DNA from: Barrientosiimonas humi
Lineage (GTDB): Bacteria; Actinomycetota; Actinomycetes; Actinomycetales; Dermatophilaceae
Assembly: GCF_006716095.1 (NCBI RefSeq)
Contig: NZ_VFOK01000001.1
Location: 3,317,375 to 3,381,374 of the forward strand
Direction of reading: 5' to 3'
Length of the DNA stretch: 64,000 nucleotides
The notes under the pieces were generated by a model that made no database searches, was not told where the DNA came from, and saw only the letters and a program-made list of their open reading frames with translations. Below, in pieces: positions 23,337 to 31,812 of this stretch. Position 1 is the first letter of the stretch; every line of letters starts with the position of its first letter. The translations under genes were made by a program, and so were the position numbers.

Positions 23337-24080
23337 ATGACCGACTCGGGGGAGTGCGTCGCGATCATCCCCGCCAAGGACGAGGCGGGGCGCATCGCCG
23401 CGACCGTGGCCGCCGTCTCGGCGCTGCCCCAGGTCGCCACCGTGATCGTCGTCGACGACGGATCCGCTGACGGCACAGGCGCGCTCGCGCTCGCCGCCGG
23501 CGCCGCCGTCGTCACCCACCCGCGCAACCGGGGCAAGGCCGCCGCCATGACCACCGGCGCCGACTTCGCCGCCGAGCACGGCTGGCCCGACCTTCCCCTG
23601 CTGTACGTCGACGCCGACCTCGAGCAGTCCGCCGCGGCGCTGGGGGTGCTCGCCGACCCCGTGCTCGCCGGTGACGCCGACCTCACCATCGCGGTGCTCC
23701 CGCCGCAGTCCACCGCCGGGGGCGGCCGCGGCTTCGTGGTCCGCCTGGCGCGCAACGGGATCCGCGAGCTCGCCGGGTTCGAGACCACCCAGCCGCTGTC
23801 GGGGATGCGCTGCCTGAACCGCGCGGCCTACACCGCCGCTCAGCCGTTCGCCCGCGGCTGGGGCGTCGAGACCGCGATGACCGTCGACGTCGTGCGGGCC
23901 GGCCTGCGGGTGCTCGAGGTGCCGGCCGACCTGCACCACCGGGTCACCGGCGCCGACTGGCGCGGGCAGCTGCACCGCGCCGAGCAGTACCGGGACGTGT
24001 GGCTCGCGCTCGCCGCCCGGCGCGGCCGCGCGCTCGCCGCCCGGGTCCGCGACCGCGGCGGCCGGGACACGCCCCCGTGA
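23337..24080 (+). CDS. Family 2 glycosyltransferase (polyprenyl-phosphate sugar synthase-like)
   Basis: This 247-residue protein is a single GT-A domain: VAIIPAKDEAGRIAATVAAV at the N-terminus, VIVVDDGSADGTGALA, RNRGKAAAMTTGADF, the DxD-like LLYVDADLEQS near residue 93, and SGMRCLNRAAY with WGVETAMTVDV. It has no transmembrane tail. Enzymes of this form make polyprenyl-phosphate-mannose or -glucose, or glucosyl-phosphoglycerate-type products. Its stop overlaps the next GT-C gene (GTGA), which suggests it supplies the lipid-linked sugar used by that transferase; this is inference. Confidence 0.88.
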   Translation: MTDSGECVAIIPAKDEAGRIAATVAAVSALPQVATVIVVDDGSADGTGALALAAGAAVVTHPRNRGKAAAMTTGADFAAEHGWPDLPLLYVDADLEQSAAALGVLADPVLAGDADLTIAVLPPQSTAGGGRGFVVRLARNGIRELAGFETTQPLSGMRCLNRAAYTAAQPFARGWGVETAMTVDVVRAGLRVLEVPADLHHRVTGADWRGQLHRAEQYRDVWLALAARRGRALAARVRDRGGRDTPP

Positions 24081-25687
24081 ACACGCTCGCGAGGGTGCGA
24101 GTTCCCTTGCTGCTGCTGTCGTTCGGCATCCTGCTGCTGATCGCCGCGAGCAAGGCCAACGCCGCGAAACCACCGCTCGGCCCGCCGCTGTGGCCGGGGG
24201 AGCTCGCCTACCACCCCAGCCCGCGCGCGGTCACCCTGCTGCTGTTCATCGGCTACCTCGCGGGCGCGCTCGCGGTGCTCGCCGGCCTCGCCCGGCCACG
24301 CATCGGCAGGCGCTGGCTCGGCTGGGTGCTGCTGCTCGCCGTGCTGACCCTGCTCACCGCGCCGATCGGCAGCGGCGACCACACCAACTACGCCGCCTAC
24401 GGCCGCATCGCGATGCAGGGCGGCGACCCCTACGTCGAGTCGCCCGAGGCCTGGCGAGACGGGCTCGACCCGATCACCGCCTCGGTGCAGCCGCCGTGGC
24501 GCACCACCCCGAGCATCTACGGCCCGCTCGCCACGGCGCTGATGGCCTTCTCCTCCTGGGTCGGCGGCGACAACCTGCGCGAGACCGTCGGCACCTGGCA
24601 GGTGCTCGTGATCGCGGCGTGGCTCGCGATGCGCTGGATGCTCCTCCAGCTGGTCGAGGGCGAGCGCGCGCAGGGCCGCATCGACGTGCTGTGGACGTTC
24701 AACCCGCTGGTCTTCGGCGCGCTGGTGATGGGCGCGCACGTCGACATGATCGCGGGGGCGTTCGCCGTCGCGGCCCTGCTCGCGCTGCGCCGATCCCCTG
24801 TCCTCACAGGCCTGTTCGTCGGCGCGGCGGCCAGCACCAAGATCACCTACGGCGTGGTGGCGCTCGGCATCCTGTGGGCCTGGCGGGCGGCCGTGCAGCG
24901 CCACCCGGCCTGGCGGCCGCCCACCGGGGCCGGGCCGCTGCGCCGCCTGGTCGCGCCGCTGCGCACCGCCGGGGCGAGGCAGCAGGTCACCCGGCTCGTC
25001 CTCGGCGCGCTGGCCGTCGTCGTGCCGTGCTACGTCGTCGCCGGACCGCACGTGCTGCGCCAGCTCGGCGCCGCGGGCGGGTCGTTCTCCTTCGCCACCC
25101 CGGCCGCCCCGATCTGGCGCGGGCTGCGGCACGTGCTGCCCGAGTGGGCGGTCGCGACGATCGTCTTCACCCTCGCCGCGCTCGTGATGATCCTGCTCGC
25201 CTGGCTGCTCCACCGCGTCGCCGCCCGGGTCAACCTCGGCCGTCGCATCCCCGACGGAGCCACCCGCCAGGCCGTCGTCACCACGTGGGCGCTCTCGACG
25301 GCGTACGTGCTCGTCGCGCCCTACTCCCTGCCCTGGTACGACACCCTCACCTGGGCGCTGCTCCCGCTCCTGCTCGAGCTGGCCTGGGACCGGGTGCTGG
25401 TCGTGCGGTACCTGTTCATGGTCCTGGCGTACGTCCCCGGCCGGGTGCTGGCGCTCACGCCCACCGTCGAGGCGTTCACCCTGAACTTCCGCAAGAACAT
25501 CGCGCCGTGGGTGACCACCGCGATGCTGCTCGCGATGTTCTGGCACTGCTGGCGCATCCTGCGCGCGCCGCGCGTCGGGCCGGTCAGTCGGCGGTTCGGT
25601 CGCGCCACGCTGCGGCGGCGGCCGCGACGAGCAGCGGCACCGCCAGCTGGGCGCCGGTCGCCGGCACGCCGACACCGGAGTCGTTGA
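24077..25687 (+). CDS. GT-C polyprenyl-phosphate mannosyltransferase (MptB-like)
   Basis: This is a 536-residue protein from a GTG overlapping the GT2 stop by 4 bp. It has about 12 hydrophobic segments. The first extracytoplasmic loop has GSGDHTNYAAYGRIAMQGGD then PY, the D...AYGR..GxDPY pattern of actinobacterial alpha-1,6-mannosyltransferases of the MptA/MptB kind. Other family features are LWTFNPLVFGALVMGAHVDM and AAASTKITYGVVALGILW. The last ~35 residues are Arg/Ala/Pro rich and overlap the convergent gene by 104 bp, so the functional end may be slightly earlier. A role in lipomannan/lipoarabinomannan-like glycan assembly is inferred. Confidence 0.82.
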   Translation: MNTLARVRVPLLLLSFGILLLIAASKANAAKPPLGPPLWPGELAYHPSPRAVTLLLFIGYLAGALAVLAGLARPRIGRRWLGWVLLLAVLTLLTAPIGSGDHTNYAAYGRIAMQGGDPYVESPEAWRDGLDPITASVQPPWRTTPSIYGPLATALMAFSSWVGGDNLRETVGTWQVLVIAAWLAMRWMLLQLVEGERAQGRIDVLWTFNPLVFGALVMGAHVDMIAGAFAVAALLALRRSPVLTGLFVGAAASTKITYGVVALGILWAWRAAVQRHPAWRPPTGAGPLRRLVAPLRTAGARQQVTRLVLGALAVVVPCYVVAGPHVLRQLGAAGGSFSFATPAAPIWRGLRHVLPEWAVATIVFTLAALVMILLAWLLHRVAARVNLGRRIPDGATRQAVVTTWALSTAYVLVAPYSLPWYDTLTWALLPLLLELAWDRVLVVRYLFMVLAYVPGRVLALTPTVEAFTLNFRKNIAPWVTTAMLLAMFWHCWRILRAPRVGPVSRRFGRATLRRRPRRAAAPPAGRRSPARRHRSR

Positions 25688-27629
25688 GCACGAACGCGAC
25701 CGACCAGCACACCAGCAGGCCGACGCACACCCAGCGCAGCAGCGGCAGCTCGTCCCACAGCCACTGCAGCGGGCGGCCGAGCCGGCCCTCGGGGCGCAGC
25801 ACCGCGACCCAGGCGAGCACCAGCACGACCGGCACGAGCAGCGCCAGGGGCGAGGAGAAGAGCAGACCGACGTTGCCGGCGAGCTTGTCACCGATCACGC
25901 CGAGGGCCTCGCCGTCAGCGATCTGCTGCACGAATCGCCCCAGGTGCGAACGGGATCCGGGACCGCGACGCCAGTCGAGCCACGCGGCCAGGGCCACGAA
26001 CGCGAGCACCCCGAGCAGCAGCAGCGCCACCCGGCGCTTGGTCGGGCGCACCCGCAGGATCAGCGCGACCACCACGGCGGTCGCGGCGAGGATCGCCGGC
26101 GGGCCGCCCAGGTCGGCGCCCCAGCTCGGGTGGCCGTCGACGACCGCCGCGGCCACCCCGACGACGCCCACCGAGGCTGCGGCGAGGCGCACGTCGGTCT
26201 CGTCGGTGTCGTCCCACCAGACCAGGCGCATCGCCGACAGACCGCCGAGCAGCAGCGCCGCGCTGGCGAAGAAGCCGAACGCCGCGTTGCCCATCCCGTG
26301 ATAGCGACCGCCGAGCAGCGGCTGGAGGCCCTGCGGGGCGATCAGCTGCAGCTGGGAGCCGGTGACCACGTCGAGCGCCATGACCGCGAGCGTGATCGCG
26401 GCGACGACGAGCGGCGGTCCGGCCGCCCACTCCCGCCACGGCCCGGCGTAGGCCACCGACACCACGAGCGCGGCTGCGACCACCACCGCGACGACGAACC
26501 ACAGGGTCGTCGGCCCGCCGCGCCACCAGGGCACGGCGCTCGCGAGCCAGCTCGCGACCGGCAGCGAGGCGACCGTGACGGCGGCCGGCCCGAGCCAGCT
26601 CGGCGGCGCGCCGCGGCGGCGCCAGCGCCAGGCGCCCACCCCCAGCACGAGCACGGCGAGCACTCCGGCCGCGACGACGTACGGCAGGGAGACGTCCTGG
26701 CTGCGCATCAGCTTCAGGTCGGCCGCGCGCAGGTCGGTCGCGATCTCGGCGTCGGGCGTGGTGCGGTCGGGGCGCACGGTGAGCGGCGAGCCGACCGACC
26801 CGTCGGGCTGGTCGCCGAGCCGCGCGAGCACGGTGGCCGACACGTCGGGGGCGGTCACGAAGCCGGTCTGCTGGGTCGACTGCGAGGTCAGCGCGCCGCG
26901 CTTCACGCCGGAGCCGACCGTCATGAGCATCCGCGGCGCGGGCTCGTCGTCGGTGCCGTCGGACAGGCCGGTGATGATCACCGTGGCGGAGCCCTGGATG
27001 TTCGTGAAGACCGGCTGGATCGCCTTGTCGATGTCGGCGGGGGCGACACCGGCCGAGGTGCCGAGGTCGACGAAGGTCACCGGGCAGGCCGACATGGCGG
27101 CCTGGGTCGGCGAGGAGAAGTAGCGCTCGACCTTGCCGTCGCGGTCGGCCGCGGCCAGCGCGGCCCCGCGGCCGACCGCGGCGACGCACTGGTCGCGCCC
27201 GGCGAAGCTCGACGCGAGCATCCCGATGTCGGGGCTGCCGGGGGCGTCCTGGTTGGTGCTGCGCAGCGACGACCAGCCCGGCACGGTGGCGCCTCCGCCG
27301 CTGACCCGCGGCTCGGGCATCCGGCAGCTGGCGTCGGCCCCTTCGGCGGCCGACAGCGACAGCCACGCGTCGGCGGTGCAGGTGGGGGTGGTGGTGGCCT
27401 TGGGCGTGAGCGAGGCGGTGCCGGCGATCTGCAGCAGCGCGCTGAGGCCGGGCTCGCGCTGCTGGGTCACGTCGGCCCACTGCGCCCCCGGCAGCCCGAC
27501 CACGACGACCGGCCCGGGCTGGGTGATCGCGCTGCGCACCGGCTCGGGCGTGATGCGGGTGAGCGCAAGACTCAGCACGACGAACGCCACCAGGACGCCC
27601 CCGACCACGATGACCCACCGGCGCAGCAT
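25584..27629 (-). CDS. Large membrane protein, paralogue 1: degenerate alkaline-phosphatase-like domain plus polytopic domain
   Basis: This is a 681-residue protein (ATG of MLRRWVIVVGG; a GTG three codons upstream is possible). After one N-terminal membrane helix, an extracytoplasmic domain of ~350 residues opens GPVVVVGLPGAQWADV and closes VTAPDVSATVLARLG, resembling alkaline phosphatase/sulfatase folds but without the metal-binding Asp of the first strand. The C-terminal ~300 residues contain about ten membrane helices with three motifs shared with the paralogue at 28900: GGRYHGMGN, DGHPSWGADLGGP and NDSGVGVPATG. Function is unknown. The 3' end overlaps the convergent MptB-like gene by 104 bp. 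Confidence 0.82.
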   Translation of the reverse strand: MLRRWVIVVGGVLVAFVVLSLALTRITPEPVRSAITQPGPVVVVGLPGAQWADVTQQREPGLSALLQIAGTASLTPKATTTPTCTADAWLSLSAAEGADASCRMPEPRVSGGGATVPGWSSLRSTNQDAPGSPDIGMLASSFAGRDQCVAAVGRGAALAAADRDGKVERYFSSPTQAAMSACPVTFVDLGTSAGVAPADIDKAIQPVFTNIQGSATVIITGLSDGTDDEPAPRMLMTVGSGVKRGALTSQSTQQTGFVTAPDVSATVLARLGDQPDGSVGSPLTVRPDRTTPDAEIATDLRAADLKLMRSQDVSLPYVVAAGVLAVLVLGVGAWRWRRRGAPPSWLGPAAVTVASLPVASWLASAVPWWRGGPTTLWFVVAVVVAAALVVSVAYAGPWREWAAGPPLVVAAITLAVMALDVVTGSQLQLIAPQGLQPLLGGRYHGMGNAAFGFFASAALLLGGLSAMRLVWWDDTDETDVRLAAASVGVVGVAAAVVDGHPSWGADLGGPPAILAATAVVVALILRVRPTKRRVALLLLGVLAFVALAAWLDWRRGPGSRSHLGRFVQQIADGEALGVIGDKLAGNVGLLFSSPLALLVPVVLVLAWVAVLRPEGRLGRPLQWLWDELPLLRWVCVGLLVCWSVAFVLNDSGVGVPATGAQLAVPLLVAAAAAAWRDRTAD

Positions 27630-27722
27630 GGGGGACACCGTAGGGGGCCGGCATGTGAATGCCCTGGCGGCCGGCGGAGTCGTCGCGACGGGCTCGTGGG
27701 GGAGGAGCCGGGCCAGGGCACA

Positions 27723-29018
27723 ATGCTGCGGGTGACCGAGGACCGCCGGAGCCGGGTGCCGCGCTGGCTGTTGGCGTACGCCGTGGTCGTGGTGGGGACC
27801 GTGCCGTGGATGGTGCTCTACCTGCTGCGCCCCGACGACCAGCACTGGATGGTCGACCTCGAGGTCTATCGCGAGGCGGGCCTGTCGAACCTCGTCGGGC
27901 GGCCGGTCTACGAGTGGTTCACCCCGCCCCCGCAGAACCTCCCCTTCACCTATCCGCCGTTCGCGTCGATCCTGGCAATCCCGTTGGCGCTGCTGCCGTT
28001 TCGCGTGGTCGGCTGGATCTGGTTCTACCTGCAGCTGCTCGCGACCCTCGGCATCGTCCGGTACGCCGGCGCCGGCCTGATCGCGCGCGCCACCCGGGTG
28101 CCGGGCTGGCTGCTGTGGGGCGGGCTCACCCTCGCCGCGGCCGCGACGCTGCCGGTGGCCGACGGGCTGCGCTACGGCCAGGTCAACGCCTTCCTCATCC
28201 TCGGCTGCCTGCTCGACGTGGTGCGTCCGCGCGCCGGCCGCTGGCTCGACCGCATCCCGCAGGGCGTGCTGGTCGGCGCGGCCGCGGCCATCAAGCTCAC
28301 GCCCGCGATCTTCGTGGTGCACCTGGTGCTGACCCGGCAGTGGCGCGCCGCCGCGACGGCCGCGGGCACCGCGATCGGCATCACGCTCGCGACGTTCGTG
28401 CTGCTGCCGGGGCCGTCGTTCGCGTTCTGGGGCGGAGCGCTGCAGGACCCCGAGCGGCTCGGCCGCAACGACGGCACCGCCAACCAGTCGCTGCGCGGCG
28501 TGCTGCTGCGGCTCGGCCCCGACGGGCTGGCCGGCGACCTGCTGTGGCTCGCCCTCGTCGCGGTCGTGCTGGTCGTCGGGCTCGGCTCGGCCCGCCGCGC
28601 CCACCTCGCCGGCGACCGGCTGCTGGCGTTCTGCCTCGTCGCGACCACGGCGCTGCTGGTCTCACCCGTGTCGTGGACCCACCACTTCCACTGGCTCCTG
28701 CCCACGATGGTGCTGCTCGTCGCGACCCGGCGCCGGGCGTACGTCCTCGCCGGCGTGGCCCTGTGGCTCACCTTCGTGCTGCACCTGACCTGGTGGGCGC
28801 ACTGGCGGCTGGTGGACCAGGTGATCTTCGAGCCGTCGCTCAGCACCGGCGACCCGTTCTGGACGGTGCTGCACAACTCCTACGCGATCGCGGCGGTGCT
28901 CACCGTGATCCTGCTGGCGCGTCTTGCCGCGCAGCGGTCTCGGCCGGACGCCGCGCCGCCTGCCGACGCAGCACGTCCTTCGGCGCCGAGCGTCCCTGCC
29001 ACGCCGCGACGAGGATGA
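27723..29018 (+). CDS. GT87 family GT-C mannosyltransferase
   Basis: This is a 431-residue protein from the ATG of MLRVTEDRRSRVPRW, 93 bp from the divergent paralogue 1. GT87 landmarks: VDLEVYREAG in the first loop (catalytic Asp candidate), LPFTYPPFASILAIPLALLP, LRYGQVNAFLILGCLLDV, AAIKLTPAIFVVHL, GTANQSLRGVLLRL and SWTHHFHWLLP. GT87 enzymes transfer mannose or arabinose from polyprenyl-phosphate donors (PimE type). The last ~30 residues are low-complexity Ala/Pro/Arg and overlap the convergent paralogue 2 by 119 bp. Extracytoplasmic glycolipid elongation is inferred. Confidence 0.87.
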   Translation: MLRVTEDRRSRVPRWLLAYAVVVVGTVPWMVLYLLRPDDQHWMVDLEVYREAGLSNLVGRPVYEWFTPPPQNLPFTYPPFASILAIPLALLPFRVVGWIWFYLQLLATLGIVRYAGAGLIARATRVPGWLLWGGLTLAAAATLPVADGLRYGQVNAFLILGCLLDVVRPRAGRWLDRIPQGVLVGAAAAIKLTPAIFVVHLVLTRQWRAAATAAGTAIGITLATFVLLPGPSFAFWGGALQDPERLGRNDGTANQSLRGVLLRLGPDGLAGDLLWLALVAVVLVVGLGSARRAHLAGDRLLAFCLVATTALLVSPVSWTHHFHWLLPTMVLLVATRRRAYVLAGVALWLTFVLHLTWWAHWRLVDQVIFEPSLSTGDPFWTVLHNSYAIAAVLTVILLARLAAQRSRPDAAPPADAARPSAPSVPATPRRG

Positions 29019-31026
29019 CCAGGGGCGCGATCACGAGCATCCCGCTCGGCGGGATCGCGGTGCCGGAGTCGTTGGTGGCGAAGCCGATCAGCCAGCAGAT
29101 GGTGATCGCGGCGAGGCCGTGACCGAGCAGCGTGACCCGCTCGGTCACGCGCGCGAGCGGTCGGCCGACGCGCGAGGTCGGGCGCATGAGGGCGTACATC
29201 GTGAGCACGAGCAGCACGGGCACGAACAGGTTGACCCACTGCGAGGTCAGCATCTGCCAGTTGAGCATCACGTTGCGCTGCAGCGCCGTGGTCTGGCCCG
29301 ACTCCAGGAAGCCGGCGACGAACGTGCCGATGTGCGTGCGATATTGCGGCGGCCGCAGCGAGTCGAGGTAGCCCAGCCCGCCGACGACGAGCAGACCGAT
29401 GCCGCCGACCACGACGATGCGCTGCCAGGTGACCTTGATGCCGCCGGCGTTGAGCGCGAGGTAGGCCAGCGCGGGCAGCATCGCGATCGGGCCGCCGGCG
29501 TCGGCGCCCCAGCTGGGGTGGCCGTCGACGACGATCGCGGCGAAGCCGATCGCCGCCACGGTGAGCGCGGCGAGGCGGGGGTGGCCGCGCTGCACCCAGC
29601 GACCCGCGAGCAGCGCGGCCGCGAAGAGCATGGTGCTGGCGTACATCGCGCTGGCGACGTTGCCCATGCCGAAGTAGCGGCCGCCGTAGACCGGTTGCAG
29701 GCCCATGATCGAGATGAGCTGCAGCCGCGAGCTGTGCGTGACGTCGAGCGCGATGGTGAGCGCGGTGACCGACGCCAGGAAGACCGCCGGGCCGGCGACC
29801 CAGGTGCGCCACGGGCCGAGCAGCGCGGCCGCCGCGAGCACCACCGCGATGCCGAGGATGCCGCCGACCAGGGCGATCCCGGGCGACGGGGCGTTCCACC
29901 ACGGCGGGATGCCGATGAGGAACGTCGAGACCGGCACCGCGCCGCACCAGGCCCCGAGCAGGGCGAACCAGCGCCGCCCCGTGGGGCCGCGGGTGCGCAG
30001 CAGGAGCAGCCCGACCGCCAGCGCGATGAGCACGACGACGACATAGGTGTAGAAGAACGGCGCGACGAGCTGGTGCTCCTTCTCCAGCGCCTTGCTCACG
30101 CCATAGACGTGCTCGATCGAGGCGTCGGCGTCGGTCTCGGGCTGCACGAACGGCTGGCGCCCCTCGAGCAGCACGTCGGCCGGGTCCTTGACGACGCGCT
30201 GGACCAGCAGACCGGTGAGGTCGGTGCCCTGGATCAGGCCCTGCTGGCGGGTGATCGGCGAGCGCAGCATGCCCTGCGGCACGCCCGGCCCGGACACGAT
30301 GACCGTGCGCAGCCGCTCGGGCGTCTTGTCGTCGGCGAGGCCGGTGACGACGATCGTCGCGTCGAGCGGGGCGCGGTTGAGCAGCTGTCGCAGCGCCAGG
30401 TCGGAGGTGCTCTCCAGGTCGACGAGGGTGACCGGGCACGCCTCCAGGTCGGCCTGCTGGGCGCTGGGCCAGTAGCGCGCGACCCGGCCGGAGCGGTCGG
30501 CCGCGCCGTACGCCGCCATCGGGCCGGCCGCGGCCACGCACTGCCCGCGGGTGTTGAGCATCGTGGCCATCGAGCCGATGTCGGCCTTGATCGCCCGGGC
30601 CATCGACTGCTGGCGCCAGGCCGGCCAGCGGGGGAAGACCGCGCCGGCGCCGGACTGCTGGGGGCGCGGGGCGTACGGGCAGGGGTCGACGATGCCGTCG
30701 GACCCGGTCTGCCCGGGCGGGTATCCCCAGGTCGCGCGCGCCCCCGCCGACATCGTCATCCAGGCCGCCTGCGAGCAGCTGTGCGGCGCGATGGAGCGGG
30801 TGATGACGTTGCCCACCGCGCCCTGCTGGGCCATCGACCACAGGGTGGGGGTGTACTCCGGCGACACGTCGTCCCAGGTGAGGGTCGGCATCGCGACGAC
30901 GATCGTCGGGCCGGGCTGCTCCATCGGCTGGTGCGCGGGGCGGGCCAGCAGCCAAGAGAGCGCCAGGTTGGCCGCGAAGAAAGCCACTGCGGCCATGGCG
31001 GTCAGCAGCAGCCAGCGGCGAGTCAC
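28900..31026 (-). CDS. Large membrane protein, paralogue 2: degenerate alkaline-phosphatase-like domain plus polytopic domain
   Basis: This is a 708-residue protein from the GTG of VTRRWLLLTAMAAVAFF. The architecture equals that of the gene at 25584-27629: one membrane helix, an outer domain beginning GPTIVVAMPTLTWDDV with PHSCSQAAWMTMSAGAR and TIVVTGLADDKTPERLRTVI, then a polytopic part with GGRYFGMGN, DGHPSWGADAGGP and NDSGTAIPPSG. The two proteins share these motifs but are otherwise well diverged, implying an old duplication. The metal-ligand Asp expected in an active phosphatase is absent from the first strand (AMPTLTW). Function is unknown. Confidence 0.82.
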   Translation of the reverse strand: MTRRWLLLTAMAAVAFFAANLALSWLLARPAHQPMEQPGPTIVVAMPTLTWDDVSPEYTPTLWSMAQQGAVGNVITRSIAPHSCSQAAWMTMSAGARATWGYPPGQTGSDGIVDPCPYAPRPQQSGAGAVFPRWPAWRQQSMARAIKADIGSMATMLNTRGQCVAAAGPMAAYGAADRSGRVARYWPSAQQADLEACPVTLVDLESTSDLALRQLLNRAPLDATIVVTGLADDKTPERLRTVIVSGPGVPQGMLRSPITRQQGLIQGTDLTGLLVQRVVKDPADVLLEGRQPFVQPETDADASIEHVYGVSKALEKEHQLVAPFFYTYVVVVLIALAVGLLLLRTRGPTGRRWFALLGAWCGAVPVSTFLIGIPPWWNAPSPGIALVGGILGIAVVLAAAALLGPWRTWVAGPAVFLASVTALTIALDVTHSSRLQLISIMGLQPVYGGRYFGMGNVASAMYASTMLFAAALLAGRWVQRGHPRLAALTVAAIGFAAIVVDGHPSWGADAGGPIAMLPALAYLALNAGGIKVTWQRIVVVGGIGLLVVGGLGYLDSLRPPQYRTHIGTFVAGFLESGQTTALQRNVMLNWQMLTSQWVNLFVPVLLVLTMYALMRPTSRVGRPLARVTERVTLLGHGLAAITICWLIGFATNDSGTAIPPSGMLVIAPLVILVAAWQGRSAPKDVLRRQAARRPAETAARQDAPAGSR

Positions 31027-31115
31027 CGGGCAAGGGTACGGGCGGCAACCTGAGCGGGGGCTGCGCACCGGCTGAGGTGACGGAGTCGTGACCTGGGCGT
31101 GCTCGGGCGTCACGT

Positions 31116-31263
31116 GCACGGTGCGGCGGTGGTCCGTCAGGGGGTGCGGTGGGGCGCACGGTGCGGCGGTGGTCCGCGAGGGCGTACGTGCGTGGCGGCC
31201 GGTTCCGCTGCGGCGGTTCTCCGTCGGGGGGTGCGCTGAGGCGCACGGTGCGGCGGAGGTCCG
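31116..31263. repeat. Four tandem ~40-bp GC-rich repeats upstream of DUF4446 gene
   Basis: The core GCACGGTGCGGCGGTGGTCC occurs at 31116 and 31156 (40-bp period) and, with one change, at 31243. A degenerate unit starts at 31207. This is most of the 306-bp gap 31027-31332 between the divergent paralogue 2 and DUF4446; I see no gene in it. Confidence 0.65.
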
Positions 31264-31332
31264 GCATCCCGCGCGGGTACGCCGGCGAGACGGGCGACGG
31301 GCCGGGCGGGCTCGGTGACTACCCTGCCCAGG

Positions 31333-31812
31333 GTGAGCCCCACCCTCGTCGCCGCGGTCGCGGCCGTCGTCGCGCTGGTCGCGCTGCTGCTCGCGCTCGG
31401 CGCGCAGCTGCGGGTCGCCGCGCTGCGCCGCCGGCTCGCTGCGGTCGGGGCCGACGGCAGCGCCGACCCGGCCGCCGCGGCGGCTCGCGAGCACGAGCGG
31501 CTCACCCGGCTCGGGGCCGAGGTCGACGCGCTGCGCACCCGGCTCGACGCGGTCGACGGTCACGTCGCGGCCGGGCTGCGACACGTCGCGGTCGTGCGCT
31601 ACGACGCGTTCGGCGACATGGGCGGGCGGCTGAGCTTCTCGGCCGCGCTCGTCGACGACGCCGGTGACGGGCTGGTGCTCTCCTCCATCCACGCGCGCGG
31701 CGAGTCGCGCACCTATGCGAAGGGCATCGTGGCCGGCAGCAGCGAGATCACCCTGACCCCCGAGGAGCAGCAGGCGCTCGCCGCTGCCCGCACCGACCGG
31801 GCCGACGCCTGA
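31333..31812 (+). CDS. DUF4446 family membrane-anchored protein
   Basis: This is a 159-residue protein from a GTG that lies shortly after TACCCT, consistent with a leaderless start; a GTG at 31315 is an alternative. One N-terminal membrane helix (LVAAVAAVVALVALLLALGA) is followed by a coiled-coil-like stretch with RLTRLGAEVDALRTRLDAVD, then the conserved core GLRHVAVVRYDAFGDMGGRLSFS and AALVDDAGDGLVLSSIHARGE, ending TYAKGIVAGSSEITLTPEEQ. This is the DUF4446 signature; the family has no assigned function. It overlaps pheA by one base (TGATG), so the two are translationally coupled. Confidence 0.88.
   Translation: MSPTLVAAVAAVVALVALLLALGAQLRVAALRRRLAAVGADGSADPAAAAAREHERLTRLGAEVDALRTRLDAVDGHVAAGLRHVAVVRYDAFGDMGGRLSFSAALVDDAGDGLVLSSIHARGESRTYAKGIVAGSSEITLTPEEQQALAAARTDRADA

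Noticed and set aside
31116-31263. Coding sequence in the repeat-rich gap upstream of DUF4446
   Set aside because: Open frames exist on both strands but consist of repeated Arg/His/Pro/Thr strings; the 40-46-46-type periods break frame and no homologous domain is visible.
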